Source: Oscillospiraceae bacterium
Lineage (GTDB): Bacteria > Bacillota > Clostridia > Oscillospirales > UBA929
Assembly (NCBI GenBank): GCA_031271325.1
Contig: JAISVY010000119.1
Location: 1 to 26,638, forward strand
Length of the DNA: 26,638 bases
Reading direction: 5' to 3'
Made by a program: the position numbers and the translations under genes
The notes under the pieces: generated by a model
Seen by the model: the letters and a program-made list of their open reading frames with translations, nothing else
The model's database searches: none
Told to the model about the DNA's origin: nothing
In this document: piece after piece, positions 7,735 through 16,884 of the stretch
Layout of the letters: each line of letters starts with the position of its first letter
Numbering within the stretch: the first letter of the stretch is position 1

Positions 7735-8465
7735 TCGCCGTCCTCCTCCGCCAAATCAATCTCCCGCCCCCGGCACATTTCCAACACGGCCAAAAACGCG
7801 GCAACCACCGCCGAACGGTTCTGCGCCATATCAAACAGCTCGTCCAGCAATAGTTTTTTATCTTTTTTCAAGCGTTCCCGGATAACCCCGATCATATCGC
7901 CGACCGGGTACGGTTCCCTCCCCACGATGGGCGAAAACACCATGACGGGCGGCGGGCGGCGGCGCTCCGAGCGTTCGCCGAGGCGATTGATCGCCTCCAG
8001 TAAAATGTCCACAGTGTGGGTGTGACCGTATTCCGCGCTGCGGTCTGTCGGCTCGGGCGGCTTGGTGATCAGCAGACGGTAATTCTCCGCGCGTTCGCTG
8101 AGGTAATCGCGGATGATCTCCATCTTTTGGCGGTCTTCCTGCGCCTGACGGTCTTCCAAAGCTTTCTTTAAGAGGTCGATCTCCTCGTCTTCCTCCCCGC
8201 TCATCACGAGGTTGCGGCTCTTGAGATACACCAAATGCGAAGCCATCGCGATAAACTCGCTTGCGACCTCCATATCCAATTGCCGCCGCGCCTCGATCCA
8301 CGCCGTAAACTGGAAGCACAGCAGCGAGATTTGCAGGTCTTCGATCGCGATTTTGTTCTTGCTCAGCAGGAAGAGAATCAGGTCGAGGGGACCTTCAAAG
8401 TCCTCCATCACTTCCTGCGGGGCCTGTACCACGCGCTCAAGCCGGAAGGTCAGCGTTTCGTCCAT
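7710..8465 (-). CDS. scpA: Segregation and condensation protein A (kleisin)
   Basis: The 251-residue kleisin bridges SMC heads and binds ScpB. The N-terminal signature FEGPLDLILFLLSKNKIAIEDLQISLL begins near residue 22. The middle region is acidic and variable (SGEEDEEIDLLKKALEDRQAQEDRQ), and the C-terminus is a winged helix that contacts the SMC cap. I chose the ATG at 8465. A TTG at 8486 is in frame but lies within the protease gene and lacks a better ribosome site. No strong Shine-Dalgarno is visible for 8465, so translation may depend on coupling to the protease stop 7 nt upstream. The alternative start would add only seven residues. Confidence 0.92.
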   Translation of the reverse strand: MDETLTFRLERVVQAPQEVMEDFEGPLDLILFLLSKNKIAIEDLQISLLCFQFTAWIEARRQLDMEVASEFIAMASHLVYLKSRNLVMSGEEDEEIDLLKKALEDRQAQEDRQKMEIIRDYLSERAENYRLLITKPPEPTDRSAEYGHTHTVDILLEAINRLGERSERRRPPPVMVFSPIVGREPYPVGDMIGVIRERLKKDKKLLLDELFDMAQNRSAVVAAFLAVLEMCRGREIDLAEEDGEWIIMSPR

Positions 8466-8472
8466 ACTTGAT

Positions 8473-9144
8473 TCAGCTGATTCCAAAGATGTTCATGAAA
8501 ACCGACAAAATACTGCCGCGTATCGCCCCGATAAAACCGAATACACTTATATAGCGGTCTAACAGAAGCAATCCCATGAGGATAAACATGCCATAACGTT
8601 CAATCTGCATATAACGCCAGTACAGGCGGTCGGGCAAAAATGCCGCCAGCACTTTGGAACCGTCGAGCGGCGGAATCGGGATCAGGTTAAATATCCCAAG
8701 CCCGGTACTGAGGATTGCCATATAGAAAAAGAAATCACCGATATAAGAACCGACCGTGTTCGTAATGATCGAGGTCACGTCAAACAGTTTCATGACCCCT
8801 ACCGACAAAAATGCCAGCAGAAAATTGCTGATCGGTCCGGCGAGCGCCGTCAGCGCCATGTCGCGCTTCGGATTGTCGAAGAACCGCGGATTAACCGAAA
8901 CCGGCCGCGCCCATCCGAACCCCACCAACAGCATCATCAACGCGCCGAACGGCTCGATATGGCGCAGCGGATTGAGCGATAAGCGCCCGTCCCGCCGCGC
9001 TGTGGGGTCGCCTAACGCGTACGCCGCCAACCCGTGGCACAGCTCATGGATAACGAGCGTAAATACCAGTGCCGTCAGCGTGATCACGATATAGATCAGC
9101 ATCATGTGGAACGGCATTCCCGATTGGAAAATGTCCAGAAGCAA
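8473..9144 (-). CDS. Site-2 protease family membrane metalloprotease (M50)
   Basis: This 223-residue polytopic membrane protein has the zinc site HELCH near residue 34 inside the first membrane helix pair. The third ligand is the Asp of NLIPIPPLDGSKV near 162. At least four hydrophobic segments are visible (about 12-32, 68-78, 96-115 and 140-160, with another near 186-198). No PDZ domain is present, so it belongs to the short intramembrane-protease group common beside scpA in Firmicutes. Its substrate is unknown. The start is TTG at 9144, supported by a strong GGAGGGGGGAG with 5-nt spacing; the next ATG is nine codons in and has no ribosome site. It follows lysA by 15 nt. Confidence 0.88.
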   Translation of the reverse strand: MLLDIFQSGMPFHMMLIYIVITLTALVFTLVIHELCHGLAAYALGDPTARRDGRLSLNPLRHIEPFGALMMLLVGFGWARPVSVNPRFFDNPKRDMALTALAGPISNFLLAFLSVGVMKLFDVTSIITNTVGSYIGDFFFYMAILSTGLGIFNLIPIPPLDGSKVLAAFLPDRLYWRYMQIERYGMFILMGLLLLDRYISVFGFIGAIRGSILSVFMNIFGIS

Positions 9145-9159
9145 TGTTGCTCCCCCCTC

Positions 9160-10440
9160 CTATACGTCCATCCGGCAAACGTCTTCCCACGTTTCCCGCC
9201 GAACGGCAACGAACGCCTCCCCGCCGCGCAGCATGACGACCGGAGGCTTTGGCACCCGGTTATAGTGCGACGCCATGGAGTAGTTATACGCGCCGGTCTT
9301 CAAAACCGCCAAAAAATCGCCCGGTTTCACCGGCTGAACCGGCATATCGGAGCCCAGCAGCTCGTTTTCGCAGCAGCGCCCGGCGAGCGTCACCGTCTGC
9401 GTCTTCTCCCCCGACGCGCGCTCGGGCAGCGTAATTTCGTATTTTGCCCCGTAGAGCATATAACGCGGATTATCGGGCAAACCGCCGTCCACCGATACAT
9501 AGGTGCGTACGCCGGGGATCTCCTTGACGCTGCCGACGGTATAGACGGTCAGCCCCGTATCGGCGACGATGCGGCGTCCCGGCTCGATCACAAGCGACGG
9601 CAAGGGAAAACTGTACCGCGCCGCCGCCGCTTGAACCGCTTCGGAGATAACCTCTATATACTCCGGAATCCCGCGTACCTCCTGCTCCGGCAGATACCGC
9701 ACGGCGAAACCGCCGCCGAGATTCAGTTCGTCCAGCGTATACGCGAGTTCGTCCCGCACCCGCGCCATAAACGCGAGCATCACGTCCGCCGCCTGCGTAT
9801 ACGGCTCCGTGGCAAACACCGGCGAACCGAGGTGACAGTGAACGCCTTCCAGCTTGACCGAAGGCAGCGACAGCGCCAGCTTCACCGCGCCGAACGCCAC
9901 GCCGGTTTCGATCGGCACGCCGAATTTGCTGTCCAGCTTGCTGGTCTGCACGGCGGAGTGGGCGTCGATCTCGATGCCCGGCGAAAGGCGAAGCGACACG
10001 CTTGCCGTTTTTCCGAGCCCCGCGGCGATACGCGAGACGCGTTCCAGCTCCTCAACCCCGTTGGCGACGATGCGGCGGATGTTGTTTTGGATGGCGTAAC
10101 GCAGCTCGGATTCGGTCTTGTTGTTACCGTGGAATATAATCCCTTCGGGCGGGAACCCCGCTTGCAGCGCGGTATACAGTTCCCCGCCGGAAGCGACGTC
10201 GGTCAGCATGGCTTCTTCTTTTAAGATGCGGGACATGTGTGTACAGCAAAATGCTTTACTGGCATACGCCACGCGCCCGTCGCCGGGGTACGCCTCGGCG
10301 AGCGCGCCGACAAAGGCGCGGCAATGGTCGCGAATGGCGTCCTCGTCCATCAGGTAGAGGGGGGTGCCGTATTCCGCCGCCAGCGCGGCAACGTCCGCGC
10401 CGCCGAGCGTCAGCCGTCCCTGACCGTTAATCTGTTCCAT
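9160..10440 (-). CDS. lysA: Diaminopimelate decarboxylase
   Basis: The 426-residue PLP enzyme converts meso-diaminopimelate to lysine. The Schiff-base lysine is K62 in YASKAF. Other family blocks are HCHLGS, LNLGGGFAVRY, IEPGRRIVAD and the active-site GRCCENELLG, with the C-terminal GAYNYSMASHYNR. I selected the ATG at 10440 because GGGGAG lies 8 nt upstream; an in-frame GTG at 10449 abuts that site. The start overlaps the end of engB by 14 nt. Its place between engB and the M50 protease suggests co-transcription with the protein-quality-control genes rather than a dedicated lysine operon, and I see no lysine riboswitch. Confidence 0.95.
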   Translation of the reverse strand: MEQINGQGRLTLGGADVAALAAEYGTPLYLMDEDAIRDHCRAFVGALAEAYPGDGRVAYASKAFCCTHMSRILKEEAMLTDVASGGELYTALQAGFPPEGIIFHGNNKTESELRYAIQNNIRRIVANGVEELERVSRIAAGLGKTASVSLRLSPGIEIDAHSAVQTSKLDSKFGVPIETGVAFGAVKLALSLPSVKLEGVHCHLGSPVFATEPYTQAADVMLAFMARVRDELAYTLDELNLGGGFAVRYLPEQEVRGIPEYIEVISEAVQAAAARYSFPLPSLVIEPGRRIVADTGLTVYTVGSVKEIPGVRTYVSVDGGLPDNPRYMLYGAKYEITLPERASGEKTQTVTLAGRCCENELLGSDMPVQPVKPGDFLAVLKTGAYNYSMASHYNRVPKPPVVMLRGGEAFVAVRRETWEDVCRMDV

Positions 10441-11020
10441 TGTCCGCACTCCCCTTTAGACGGTTAAAAATCTCCGAGAGGATCTCCCGCTTGCCCGCGC
10501 CCGTCACCGACGAAACCGGCAGCGGCGGTTCCTCCAGCCGCAGGGTCTCTCCGATCAGCGACAATGCGGGTTGCAGCTGTGAAGGTTTTAGCTTGTCTGC
10601 TTTGTTCGCCAGCGTAATAAACGGAATGCCCGCCTGCCGGAACAGCCCGGTCATCTGCGCGTCCAGCGCCGTCGGCTTGTGCCGCGCGTCGGTGACCAGC
10701 ACACCGAGAGCGATGTTTTCCGGTTTTAGAAAAAACGATTCCAGCAGAGCCGCCCAACGCAGTTTTTCCGCGTGGGATACTTTCGCATACCCATATCCGG
10801 GCAGATCGGCGAAATAAAACGTCTCGTCGATGAAGAAGTAGTTTACATGCGCCGTCTTTCCGGGTGTGCCGCCGACGCGGGCGAGGTTCTTCTGACCCGT
10901 GAGCAGATTGATCACCGAGCTTTTGCCGACGTTGGAACGCCCGGCAAACACGGCGGTCTTAACCCCGTCGCGCAAAAACTGGCTTTCGTTCGCGGCCGAA
11001 CGGATAAACTTCGCCGTCAC
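10427..11020 (-). CDS. engB: Ribosome biogenesis GTP-binding protein EngB/YsxC
   Basis: This 197-residue GTPase acts in 50S subunit assembly. The G1 loop GRSNVGKS is at 27-34, the G2 region lies around GGTPGKT, G3 is DLPGYG, G4 is NKADK (TKxD is more usual) and G5 is SSVTGAGK. Length is typical. The start is GTG at 11020, forming a GTGA overlap with the lon stop (11017-11020), with a GAAGGA site about 9 nt upstream. The lon-engB order is conserved in many Firmicutes. Confidence 0.95.
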   Translation of the reverse strand: MTAKFIRSAANESQFLRDGVKTAVFAGRSNVGKSSVINLLTGQKNLARVGGTPGKTAHVNYFFIDETFYFADLPGYGYAKVSHAEKLRWAALLESFFLKPENIALGVLVTDARHKPTALDAQMTGLFRQAGIPFITLANKADKLKPSQLQPALSLIGETLRLEEPPLPVSSVTGAGKREILSEIFNRLKGSADNGTD

Positions 11021-13305
11021 AGAAGGGCTTCCTTCAGCACCGTATCGATGTTGTCGGCTAAGATAAACTGCAGCGCGCCCCGCACGGCCGGGTCGATATC
11101 CTCCAAGTTGCGCTCGTTCTCGGCGGGGATGATGATGCTGCGGATCCCGGCGCGGAACGCGGCCATCGTCTTCTCCTTCAACCCGCCGATCGGCAGCACC
11201 CGCCCGCGAAGGGTAATCTCCCCCGTCATCGCGATGTCGCGGCGCACCGGTCTTCCGGTCAGGGCGGACAGCATCGCGACCGTCATCGTAATCCCGGCGG
11301 AGGGTCCGTCTTTCGGAATCGCGCCCTCCGGGCAGTGGAGGTGTATGTCGCGGTTTTTGTAAAACTCCCTATCGATTCCCCATGCTCCGGCGCGTCCGCG
11401 CAGGCAGGTGAACGCCGCTTTCGCGCTCTCTTTCATGATGTCGCCCAGGTTCCCGGTCAGCTCGATCTTACCGCTGCCCTCCGAAACGCCCGCTTCGACC
11501 TCCAGCACCTCGCCGCCGACCGGCGTCCACGCCAGACCGCAGACAAGCCCGACTTCCGGCGACCCCAACTCGCGTTCCGGGCGGTATTTGCGTACGCCGA
11601 GAAACTCTTGGAGATTCGCGCCCGTAACCGTGATCTTCGCCTCATGCCCTTCGGCGAACTTCTTGGCCGTCTTCCGGCACAGCGCCGCGATCTGGCGCTC
11701 CAGTACGCGCACGCCCGCTTCGCGGGTATAGCCGGCGATCACGTCACGCAACCCCCCGGCGGAGAACGCCAGCATTTGTTTGGTCACGCCATGTTTCTTC
11801 ATTTGCTTGGGAATCAGGTGACGCTGCGCGATGCGCACCTTTTCCTCGTCGGTATAGCTCGTCAGCTCCAGCACTTCCATCCTGTCCAGCAGAGGGCGAG
11901 GGATGGTGGCGGTGGTGTTGGCGGTGGTGATAAACAAAATATCGGAGAGGTCGAACGGAATTTCCAGATAGTGGTCGCGGAACGCGATGTTCTGCTCGGG
12001 GTCCAAAACCTCCAGCAGCGCCGCCGCCGGGTCTCCCCTGCTGTCCGCGCCCAGCTTGTCTACCTCGTCGAGCAGGATTACGGCGTTTTTGCTGCCCGCC
12101 TGCCGCACGGCGTTGATAATCCGCCCCGGCATAGCCCCGATGTAAGTCTTGCGGTGCCCGCGTATGTCGGCTTCGTCCCGCACGCCGCCGAGAGACAGGC
12201 GCGAGAGCTTGCGCCCCATCGCCCGCGCCATCGAGATGGCGACCGATGTCTTTCCGACGCCCGGCGGCCCCACCAGGCACAGAATCTGCCCTTTCAGCTC
12301 CGGCGCGAGTTTTTTCACGGCTAAGTATTCCAAAATGCGTTCTTTGACTTTTTCCAGCCCGGCGTGGTCTTTGTCGAGCAGGCGTTTCGCCGCGTGTATG
12401 TCGAGACGGTCTTTTGTCCGGGTGTTCCACGGGAGCGATATACATGTGTCAAGATAGTTGCGGATGACCGCGGACTCGTGCGACTCGGACGGCTGGCGCG
12501 ACAGCCGGATTGCGTCTTTTTTCAGTTTCTCTTCGGTCTCTTCGGGCAGTTTGAGCGCTTCGATCTTTTCGATGTACGCGTCCGACTCGCTGTCGTCGGC
12601 TTCGCCCAGTTCGCTTCGTATGGTTTTCAGCTGCTCACGGAGATAATAGTCTTTTTGGTTTTTGGCCAAGCGGTCGCGCAAGCGGTCGTGCAGATCGCTT
12701 TCGATGGAGAGAATCTCCACCTCATGCGCGAGGATGGCATGCAGTGTTTCCAACCGTTTTACCGGTTTTACCGCCTCTAAAATCGCCTGCTTCTCCGCCG
12801 GCTTCACCGGGATATGCTGGGCGATATAGTCGGCTAAGTACCCCGCGTCTTCCGCCGCCTGAACATTGATCACGACTTCGGGCGACAAGCGCGGCACCAG
12901 CGCCGCGTATTCCTCAAACAGCTCGCGCACCACACGAATCAACGCTTCGATCTGCCGTGTCACGGTGCGGGATTCCTTCAGCGGCATGACCTCGGCCACG
13001 CTGTACGCGTCGTCGTTCACGACATCGGCCAGCGCCGCCCGTTGAATCCCCTCTACAAGGACGCGTACATTATCGCCCGGCAAACGGATGATTTGCCGCA
13101 GGATAGAGATTGTACCCACCACGTGAAGGTCTTTTTTGCCAGGGTCGTTGGAGCGCATATCTTTCTGCGCCACCAAAAAAACCGTCTGGTCGTGGCGCAC
13201 GGCTTCGTCCAAGGCGCGCACCGATTTGCTGCGCCCTATGTCGAAGTGGATATACATTTTCGGGAAAACCGTCAGCCCGCGCAGGGCGATCATCGGTAAA
13301 CGCAT
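11017..13305 (-). CDS. lon: ATP-dependent protease Lon (LonA)
   Basis: The 762-residue soluble protease is slightly shorter than most LonA proteins (about 770-810). The N-terminal substrate-binding domain starts with LPMIALRGLTVFP. A coiled-coil region at about 190-260 precedes the AAA+ module, with Walker A GPPGVGKTS and Walker B ILLDEVDK. The C-terminal Ser-Lys protease has catalytic Ser in KDGPSAG (about S669) and Lys in GGLKEK (about K712). It degrades misfolded and regulatory proteins. It begins 3 nt after the clpX stop with no strong Shine-Dalgarno, so coupling to clpX is likely. The N-terminus lacks the membrane segment of LonB. Confidence 0.96.
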   Translation of the reverse strand: MRLPMIALRGLTVFPKMYIHFDIGRSKSVRALDEAVRHDQTVFLVAQKDMRSNDPGKKDLHVVGTISILRQIIRLPGDNVRVLVEGIQRAALADVVNDDAYSVAEVMPLKESRTVTRQIEALIRVVRELFEEYAALVPRLSPEVVINVQAAEDAGYLADYIAQHIPVKPAEKQAILEAVKPVKRLETLHAILAHEVEILSIESDLHDRLRDRLAKNQKDYYLREQLKTIRSELGEADDSESDAYIEKIEALKLPEETEEKLKKDAIRLSRQPSESHESAVIRNYLDTCISLPWNTRTKDRLDIHAAKRLLDKDHAGLEKVKERILEYLAVKKLAPELKGQILCLVGPPGVGKTSVAISMARAMGRKLSRLSLGGVRDEADIRGHRKTYIGAMPGRIINAVRQAGSKNAVILLDEVDKLGADSRGDPAAALLEVLDPEQNIAFRDHYLEIPFDLSDILFITTANTTATIPRPLLDRMEVLELTSYTDEEKVRIAQRHLIPKQMKKHGVTKQMLAFSAGGLRDVIAGYTREAGVRVLERQIAALCRKTAKKFAEGHEAKITVTGANLQEFLGVRKYRPERELGSPEVGLVCGLAWTPVGGEVLEVEAGVSEGSGKIELTGNLGDIMKESAKAAFTCLRGRAGAWGIDREFYKNRDIHLHCPEGAIPKDGPSAGITMTVAMLSALTGRPVRRDIAMTGEITLRGRVLPIGGLKEKTMAAFRAGIRSIIIPAENERNLEDIDPAVRGALQFILADNIDTVLKEALL

Positions 13306-13308
13306 ACT

Positions 13309-14601
13309 TTATGAAACGTTTTTGTGTTCCTTGGAGGATAACCCCTCCGCGGAAATGCGCGCTTGCAACTCGGGGTCGCGCGTCAGCAGCGGCTCGACCT
13401 TATCGCGAATCGTCTCGCGGGTCACGACGACCTTCTCGATCGACGGGTCCATCGGCACGGTGTACATCACCTCGGTCATCACCGATTCGATCACAGCCCG
13501 CAGCCCCCGCGCGCCGATGCCCCGGTCGTAGGCGATGTCGGCGACTTCCTGCAGCGCGCCGTCTTCAAACTCCAGCGCCACGTTATCCATCTCGAACAGT
13601 TTTTTATACTGCTTGACCAGCGCGTTTTTCGGTTCGGTCAGAATCGAGATCAGCTCTTCGCGCGTCAGCTGCCCCAGCGGCGCGATAATCGGCAAACGCC
13701 CCACCAGCTCAGGAATGATGCCGTATTTCAAGAGGTCGTGCGGGGTGACTTCTTGCAGGGTCGCCGTGAGGTCTTTGGTTTTCTTGCTCTCCACTTTTCC
13801 CGAAAAGCCCATGCTCTGCTTGCCTTTGCGCTTCTCAACGATGTTTTCGATGCCGTCGAACGCGCCGCCGCAGATAAAGAGAATATTCGCGGTGTTGATC
13901 TGCAAAAAGTCCTGATGCGGATGCTTCCGCCCGCCGGACGGCGGCACGTTGGCGACCGTACCCTCCAGAATCTTCAGCAACGCCTGCTGTACGCCCTCGC
14001 CGGACACATCGCGCGTGATCGAAACGTTCTCGCTCTTCCGGGCGATTTTGTCCAGCTCGTCGATATAGATGATGCCGTGTTCGGCGCGTTCAATGTCGTG
14101 ATCGGCGGCCTGTATCAGGCGCAGCAGGATGTTTTCCACATCCTCGCCCACATAACCCGCCTCGGTCAGGGTGGTGGCGTCGGCGATGGCAAACGGCACG
14201 TTAAGGATCTTCGCGAGCGTCGCGGCAAAATGCGTCTTGCCGCACCCGGTCGGTCCCAGCATCAGGATATTGCTCTTCTGAAGCTCCACGTCGTTGTCGT
14301 CGTCGATACAGTAGATGCGTTTGTAGTGGTTGTATACCGCCACCGCCAGCGCGATCTTCGCGTTATTCTGCCCGACGACATATTCGTCCAGCATCGCGCG
14401 GATCTCATGCGGGCGTTTTAAGGTATCGGGCTGCGACGGCACGTTCGCGCGGCTGTCGCCGCCATCCTCCAAAATGGTGATGCAAAGCTGTATGCATTCG
14501 TTACATATACAGGCGCTGGGACCTGCGATCAGCCGGCGTACCTGATCCTGATGCTTCCCGCAAAAATTGCACCGCACCTGTCTGCGTTCGTCCCTAGGCA
14601 T
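13309..14601 (-). CDS. clpX: ATP-dependent Clp protease, ATP-binding subunit ClpX
   Basis: This 430-residue unfoldase feeds substrates to ClpP. The N-terminal zinc-binding domain has C11-x2-C14 and C33-x2-C36. Walker A is GPTGCGKTH, Walker B is IIYIDELDK, a pore motif reads GRKHP, and the ClpP-binding loop has MGF (KQSMGFS) in place of the more usual IGF. I placed the start at the ATG 14601, which has GAAAGGA about 6 nt upstream and gives the standard MPRDE...CNFCG start; the longer frame to 14724 would run through a repeat and is not real. The 209-nt gap from clpP, with a hairpin repeat, is the only break in the tig-clpP-clpX-lon series. Confidence 0.96.
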   Translation of the reverse strand: MPRDERRQVRCNFCGKHQDQVRRLIAGPSACICNECIQLCITILEDGGDSRANVPSQPDTLKRPHEIRAMLDEYVVGQNNAKIALAVAVYNHYKRIYCIDDDNDVELQKSNILMLGPTGCGKTHFAATLAKILNVPFAIADATTLTEAGYVGEDVENILLRLIQAADHDIERAEHGIIYIDELDKIARKSENVSITRDVSGEGVQQALLKILEGTVANVPPSGGRKHPHQDFLQINTANILFICGGAFDGIENIVEKRKGKQSMGFSGKVESKKTKDLTATLQEVTPHDLLKYGIIPELVGRLPIIAPLGQLTREELISILTEPKNALVKQYKKLFEMDNVALEFEDGALQEVADIAYDRGIGARGLRAVIESVMTEVMYTVPMDPSIEKVVVTRETIRDKVEPLLTRDPELQARISAEGLSSKEHKNVS

Positions 14602-14670
14602 AGAATGTCCTTTCAGCGGCACGACGCCGCAAATAGATCCCCGAAAAACTGATGTTTTTCTCGGTTGGAA

Positions 14671-14770
14671 CGGGAAAGTTGCCCCGGCTTGCGATGCCGC
14701 GCTAAAGCGCCTGTTCGCAAACACTCAAGCCGTTCGCCCGGCGGCGAACATGAGACTTCCAGAGCTTCTT
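14671..14770 (-). repeat. Dispersed palindromic repeat, copy B (long subtype)
   Basis: This is a minus-oriented copy in the clpP-clpX gap. Its left terminus AAGAAGCTCT matches the copies at 23800 and 26291 exactly at 14770-14761. The first hairpin is GTTCGCC, a four-base loop, then GGCGAAC. The second is an outer stem ending in TCGCAAGCC with an inner stem GCGCT/AGCGC; copy F has GCGGC/GCCGC there. The far terminus has diverged. Just beyond it, 14640-14665 forms another A/T-rich hairpin (AAAAAC/GTTTTT). The element could attenuate or process the clpP-clpX transcript, but that is inference. Confidence 0.75.
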
Positions 14771-14810
14771 AGTTGATCTGCAGAGAACTAACGGCGGGAG
14801 TGCCGACGCT

Positions 14811-15401
14811 CTACCGTTTATCAAAGACCTTGTCAATTAAACCGTACGCGAGCGCTTCTTCGGGCGACATGTAATAGTCGCGTTCGGTGTCTTTGGCCAG
14901 CTCTTCGGGGGTGCGCCCGGTCAGCTCGGCGAGGATGCGGTTCATTTTAGCCTTTGTCTTTATGATATGCTCGCTGTGGATTTGGATGTCGGTCGCCTGC
15001 CCGGACAGACCGTGTCCGTGGATGGCCGGCTGATGGATCAATATTTCGGAGTTTGGCAGGGCGTACCGCTTCCCCTTCGCGCCCGCCGCCAGCAGAAACG
15101 CGCCCATCGAAGCCGCAAGACCCACGCAGATCGTCGATACATCGGCCTTAATAAAATTCATTGTGTCATAGATCGCGAAGCCGGACGTGATCGAGCCGCC
15201 GGGCGAGTTGATATAGAAGCTGATTTCTTTGTCGGGATCCTGCGCCTCCAGATACAATAGCTGCGCCACCACCAGCGAGGCGGTCACGTCGTTGACCTCT
15301 TCGGACAGAAAGACAATCCTGTCGTTGAGCAGCCGGGAATAAATATCATAAGAGCGTTCACCGCGGTTGGTTTGCTCTATTACCATTGGCACTAAGCTCA
15401 T
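14811..15401 (-). CDS. clpP: ATP-dependent Clp protease proteolytic subunit ClpP
   Basis: The 196-residue serine protease forms the tetradecameric chamber that partners ClpX. The catalytic triad is S98 (GLAASMGA), H123 (LIHQP) and the Asp of ERD (D175). The oxyanion region is SPGGSITSG, and handle-helix residues follow GQATDIQIHSEHI. Length is typical. The ATG overlaps the tig stop as ATGA (15398-15401), showing translational coupling. The tig-clpP-clpX-lon order is conserved across many Firmicutes and Proteobacteria. Confidence 0.97.
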   Translation of the reverse strand: MSLVPMVIEQTNRGERSYDIYSRLLNDRIVFLSEEVNDVTASLVVAQLLYLEAQDPDKEISFYINSPGGSITSGFAIYDTMNFIKADVSTICVGLAASMGAFLLAAGAKGKRYALPNSEILIHQPAIHGHGLSGQATDIQIHSEHIIKTKAKMNRILAELTGRTPEELAKDTERDYYMSPEEALAYGLIDKVFDKR

Positions 15402-16798
15402 GTGTTTTCCTCCTCCTGTTTCGCGGCTTTCTTTTTCGCCGGCGCTTTTTTCTTGGGTTTCACCTCTGCCGCCGGGTTTTCTCCCTGTTCGTCTGCGGGC
15501 GGCGCGGGCGGTTCCGGCGGCGTATCGAGTTTGACGGCGGTCGCGGTGATCAGTTTAGACGCTTTCAGCGAGAGCAAGTCCTTTGTGAGGGATTTTTCCG
15601 GTATCCTCTCCCGTACTTCGTCTAAGCTTGTTTGGAAAAGCTCCGCAAGACGCGCGTACTCGGCGTCGGCCTCCCCATCGTCAAGCCGCAGCCCTTCCAG
15701 CTTCGCGATCTTGTCGAAAATCAGGCTGGTCTTGGCGTTTATTTCGGCTTGCGGGCGGAATTGCGCGAGCATCGCTTCTTCGTTCGTATCGGTGATTTTC
15801 ATATATGTTTCGAGATTCATGCCGCGCTGTTGAAGACGATAGGAAAAGTCGTTGATGAGATCTTCAAAATGCCTCGCCAAAAACACGTCGGGAATATCGC
15901 CCGTGACGGTGGGGATAATCTGCGCCATCAGCGCGTTTTCAAACGCGTCTTGCGATTCGTGCTCCTTTCCGTGCAGTATGCGCTGCCGCACCGCGTCTTT
16001 ATACGCCTGTAGCGTATCATATTCCGATACGTCTTGGGCGAACTCGTCATCGGCTTCCGGGAGCAGTTTTTCTTTTACTTCATGGATCTTGCACTTAAAG
16101 ACGGCGGGTTTGCCGGCCAGCTCTTCCGCGTGGTATTCCTCGGGGAAGGTCAGCTCAATGTCCGGCTCGTCGCCCGCTTTTGAACCGACCAGTTTCTCCT
16201 CAAACCCCGGTATAAAGCGCCCGGAGCCAAGTTCCAGCGTCTGTTTCTCCCCCTTGCCGCCCTCGAACGGCACGCCGTCCAAGAAGCCTTCATAGTCCAG
16301 GATGACGGTGTCGCCGGTTTGCGCCGCACGCTCCACCGTCACGAGGCTCGCGTTGCGCTCGCGCATACGGTCAACCTCGGCGTTGACTTCGCCGTCCGTT
16401 ACCTCGGCGGGCGGATAGTATGCCGACAAGCCTTTATACTGCCCGATTTCTATCTCGGGGTATACATGCACCTTCGCAATGAAGGTATACCCCTCCGCAC
16501 CGATCGTCTCGACCTCCACATCGGGGCGCTCGATCGGCTCAAGCCCTTCTTGCTCAACGGCTTGGTCGTACGCTTCCGTCCACGTGGCATTGACGGCGTC
16601 CTGATAGAACGCCTCTTTGCCATACATTTTTTCGATGATCCCGCGCGGCGCTTTGCCTTTGCGGAAACCGGGAACGTTCATCCTGCCTACATTTTTGCGA
16701 AATGCCTGTTCGCAGGCTTTGGCAAACACCTCCGCATCGATCTCGATCGTCAGTACCGTCAGACACTTCTCTTTTTTCTCTATGCTTTTTACCGTCAT
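15398..16798 (-). CDS. tig: Trigger factor (ribosome-associated chaperone and peptidyl-prolyl isomerase)
   Basis: This 466-residue chaperone binds ribosomal protein L23 at the exit tunnel. The ribosome-docking signature GFRKGKAPRGIIEKMYG is near residue 44. The FKBP-type PPIase domain runs from about 155 to 245 (GDTVILDYEGFLDG...GSGRFIPGFEEKLVG), and the helical C-terminal arm follows. The last ~40 residues are an unusual Pro/Ala- then Lys-rich tail (PPEPPAPPADEQGE, PKKKAPAKKKAAK), probably disordered. The start is the ATG at 16798, with AGGGAGG about 13 nt upstream; a TTG at 16810 abuts that site and is less likely. A vegetative promoter lies about 40 nt upstream. It is the first gene of the long minus-strand block. 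Confidence 0.95.
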   Translation of the reverse strand: MTVKSIEKKEKCLTVLTIEIDAEVFAKACEQAFRKNVGRMNVPGFRKGKAPRGIIEKMYGKEAFYQDAVNATWTEAYDQAVEQEGLEPIERPDVEVETIGAEGYTFIAKVHVYPEIEIGQYKGLSAYYPPAEVTDGEVNAEVDRMRERNASLVTVERAAQTGDTVILDYEGFLDGVPFEGGKGEKQTLELGSGRFIPGFEEKLVGSKAGDEPDIELTFPEEYHAEELAGKPAVFKCKIHEVKEKLLPEADDEFAQDVSEYDTLQAYKDAVRQRILHGKEHESQDAFENALMAQIIPTVTGDIPDVFLARHFEDLINDFSYRLQQRGMNLETYMKITDTNEEAMLAQFRPQAEINAKTSLIFDKIAKLEGLRLDDGEADAEYARLAELFQTSLDEVRERIPEKSLTKDLLSLKASKLITATAVKLDTPPEPPAPPADEQGENPAAEVKPKKKAPAKKKAAKQEEENT

Positions 16799-16837
16799 AT
16801 AGCGCGCCAATCCTCCCTGAATACTTCATTCCGAGAT

Positions 16838-16870
16838 ACTATATCATAAACGGGAACGAAATGCCAGTGT
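16838..16870 (-). promoter_or_regulatory. Candidate sigma-A promoter for tig operon
   Basis: On the minus strand a -10 box TATAGT occupies 16843-16838, preceded by 18 nt and a weak -35 CTGGCA. The position, about 40 nt before the trigger factor ATG, fits the first gene of a long co-directional block. The -35 match is only moderate. Confidence 0.5.
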
Positions 16871-16884
16871 TTTTTTGGATTTTA

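Noticed and set aside
9034..10224. Plus-strand open frame opposite the M50 protease and lysA
   Set aside because: It is an antisense shadow of two well-supported genes.
9141..10460. Lysine riboswitch near lysA
   Set aside because: lysA overlaps engB directly, leaving no leader room for a riboswitch.
14602..14724. N-terminal extension of ClpX by 41 residues
   Set aside because: The extension runs toward the repeat region and lacks a ribosome site, while the ATG at 14601 has a good one and gives the canonical zinc-finger start.
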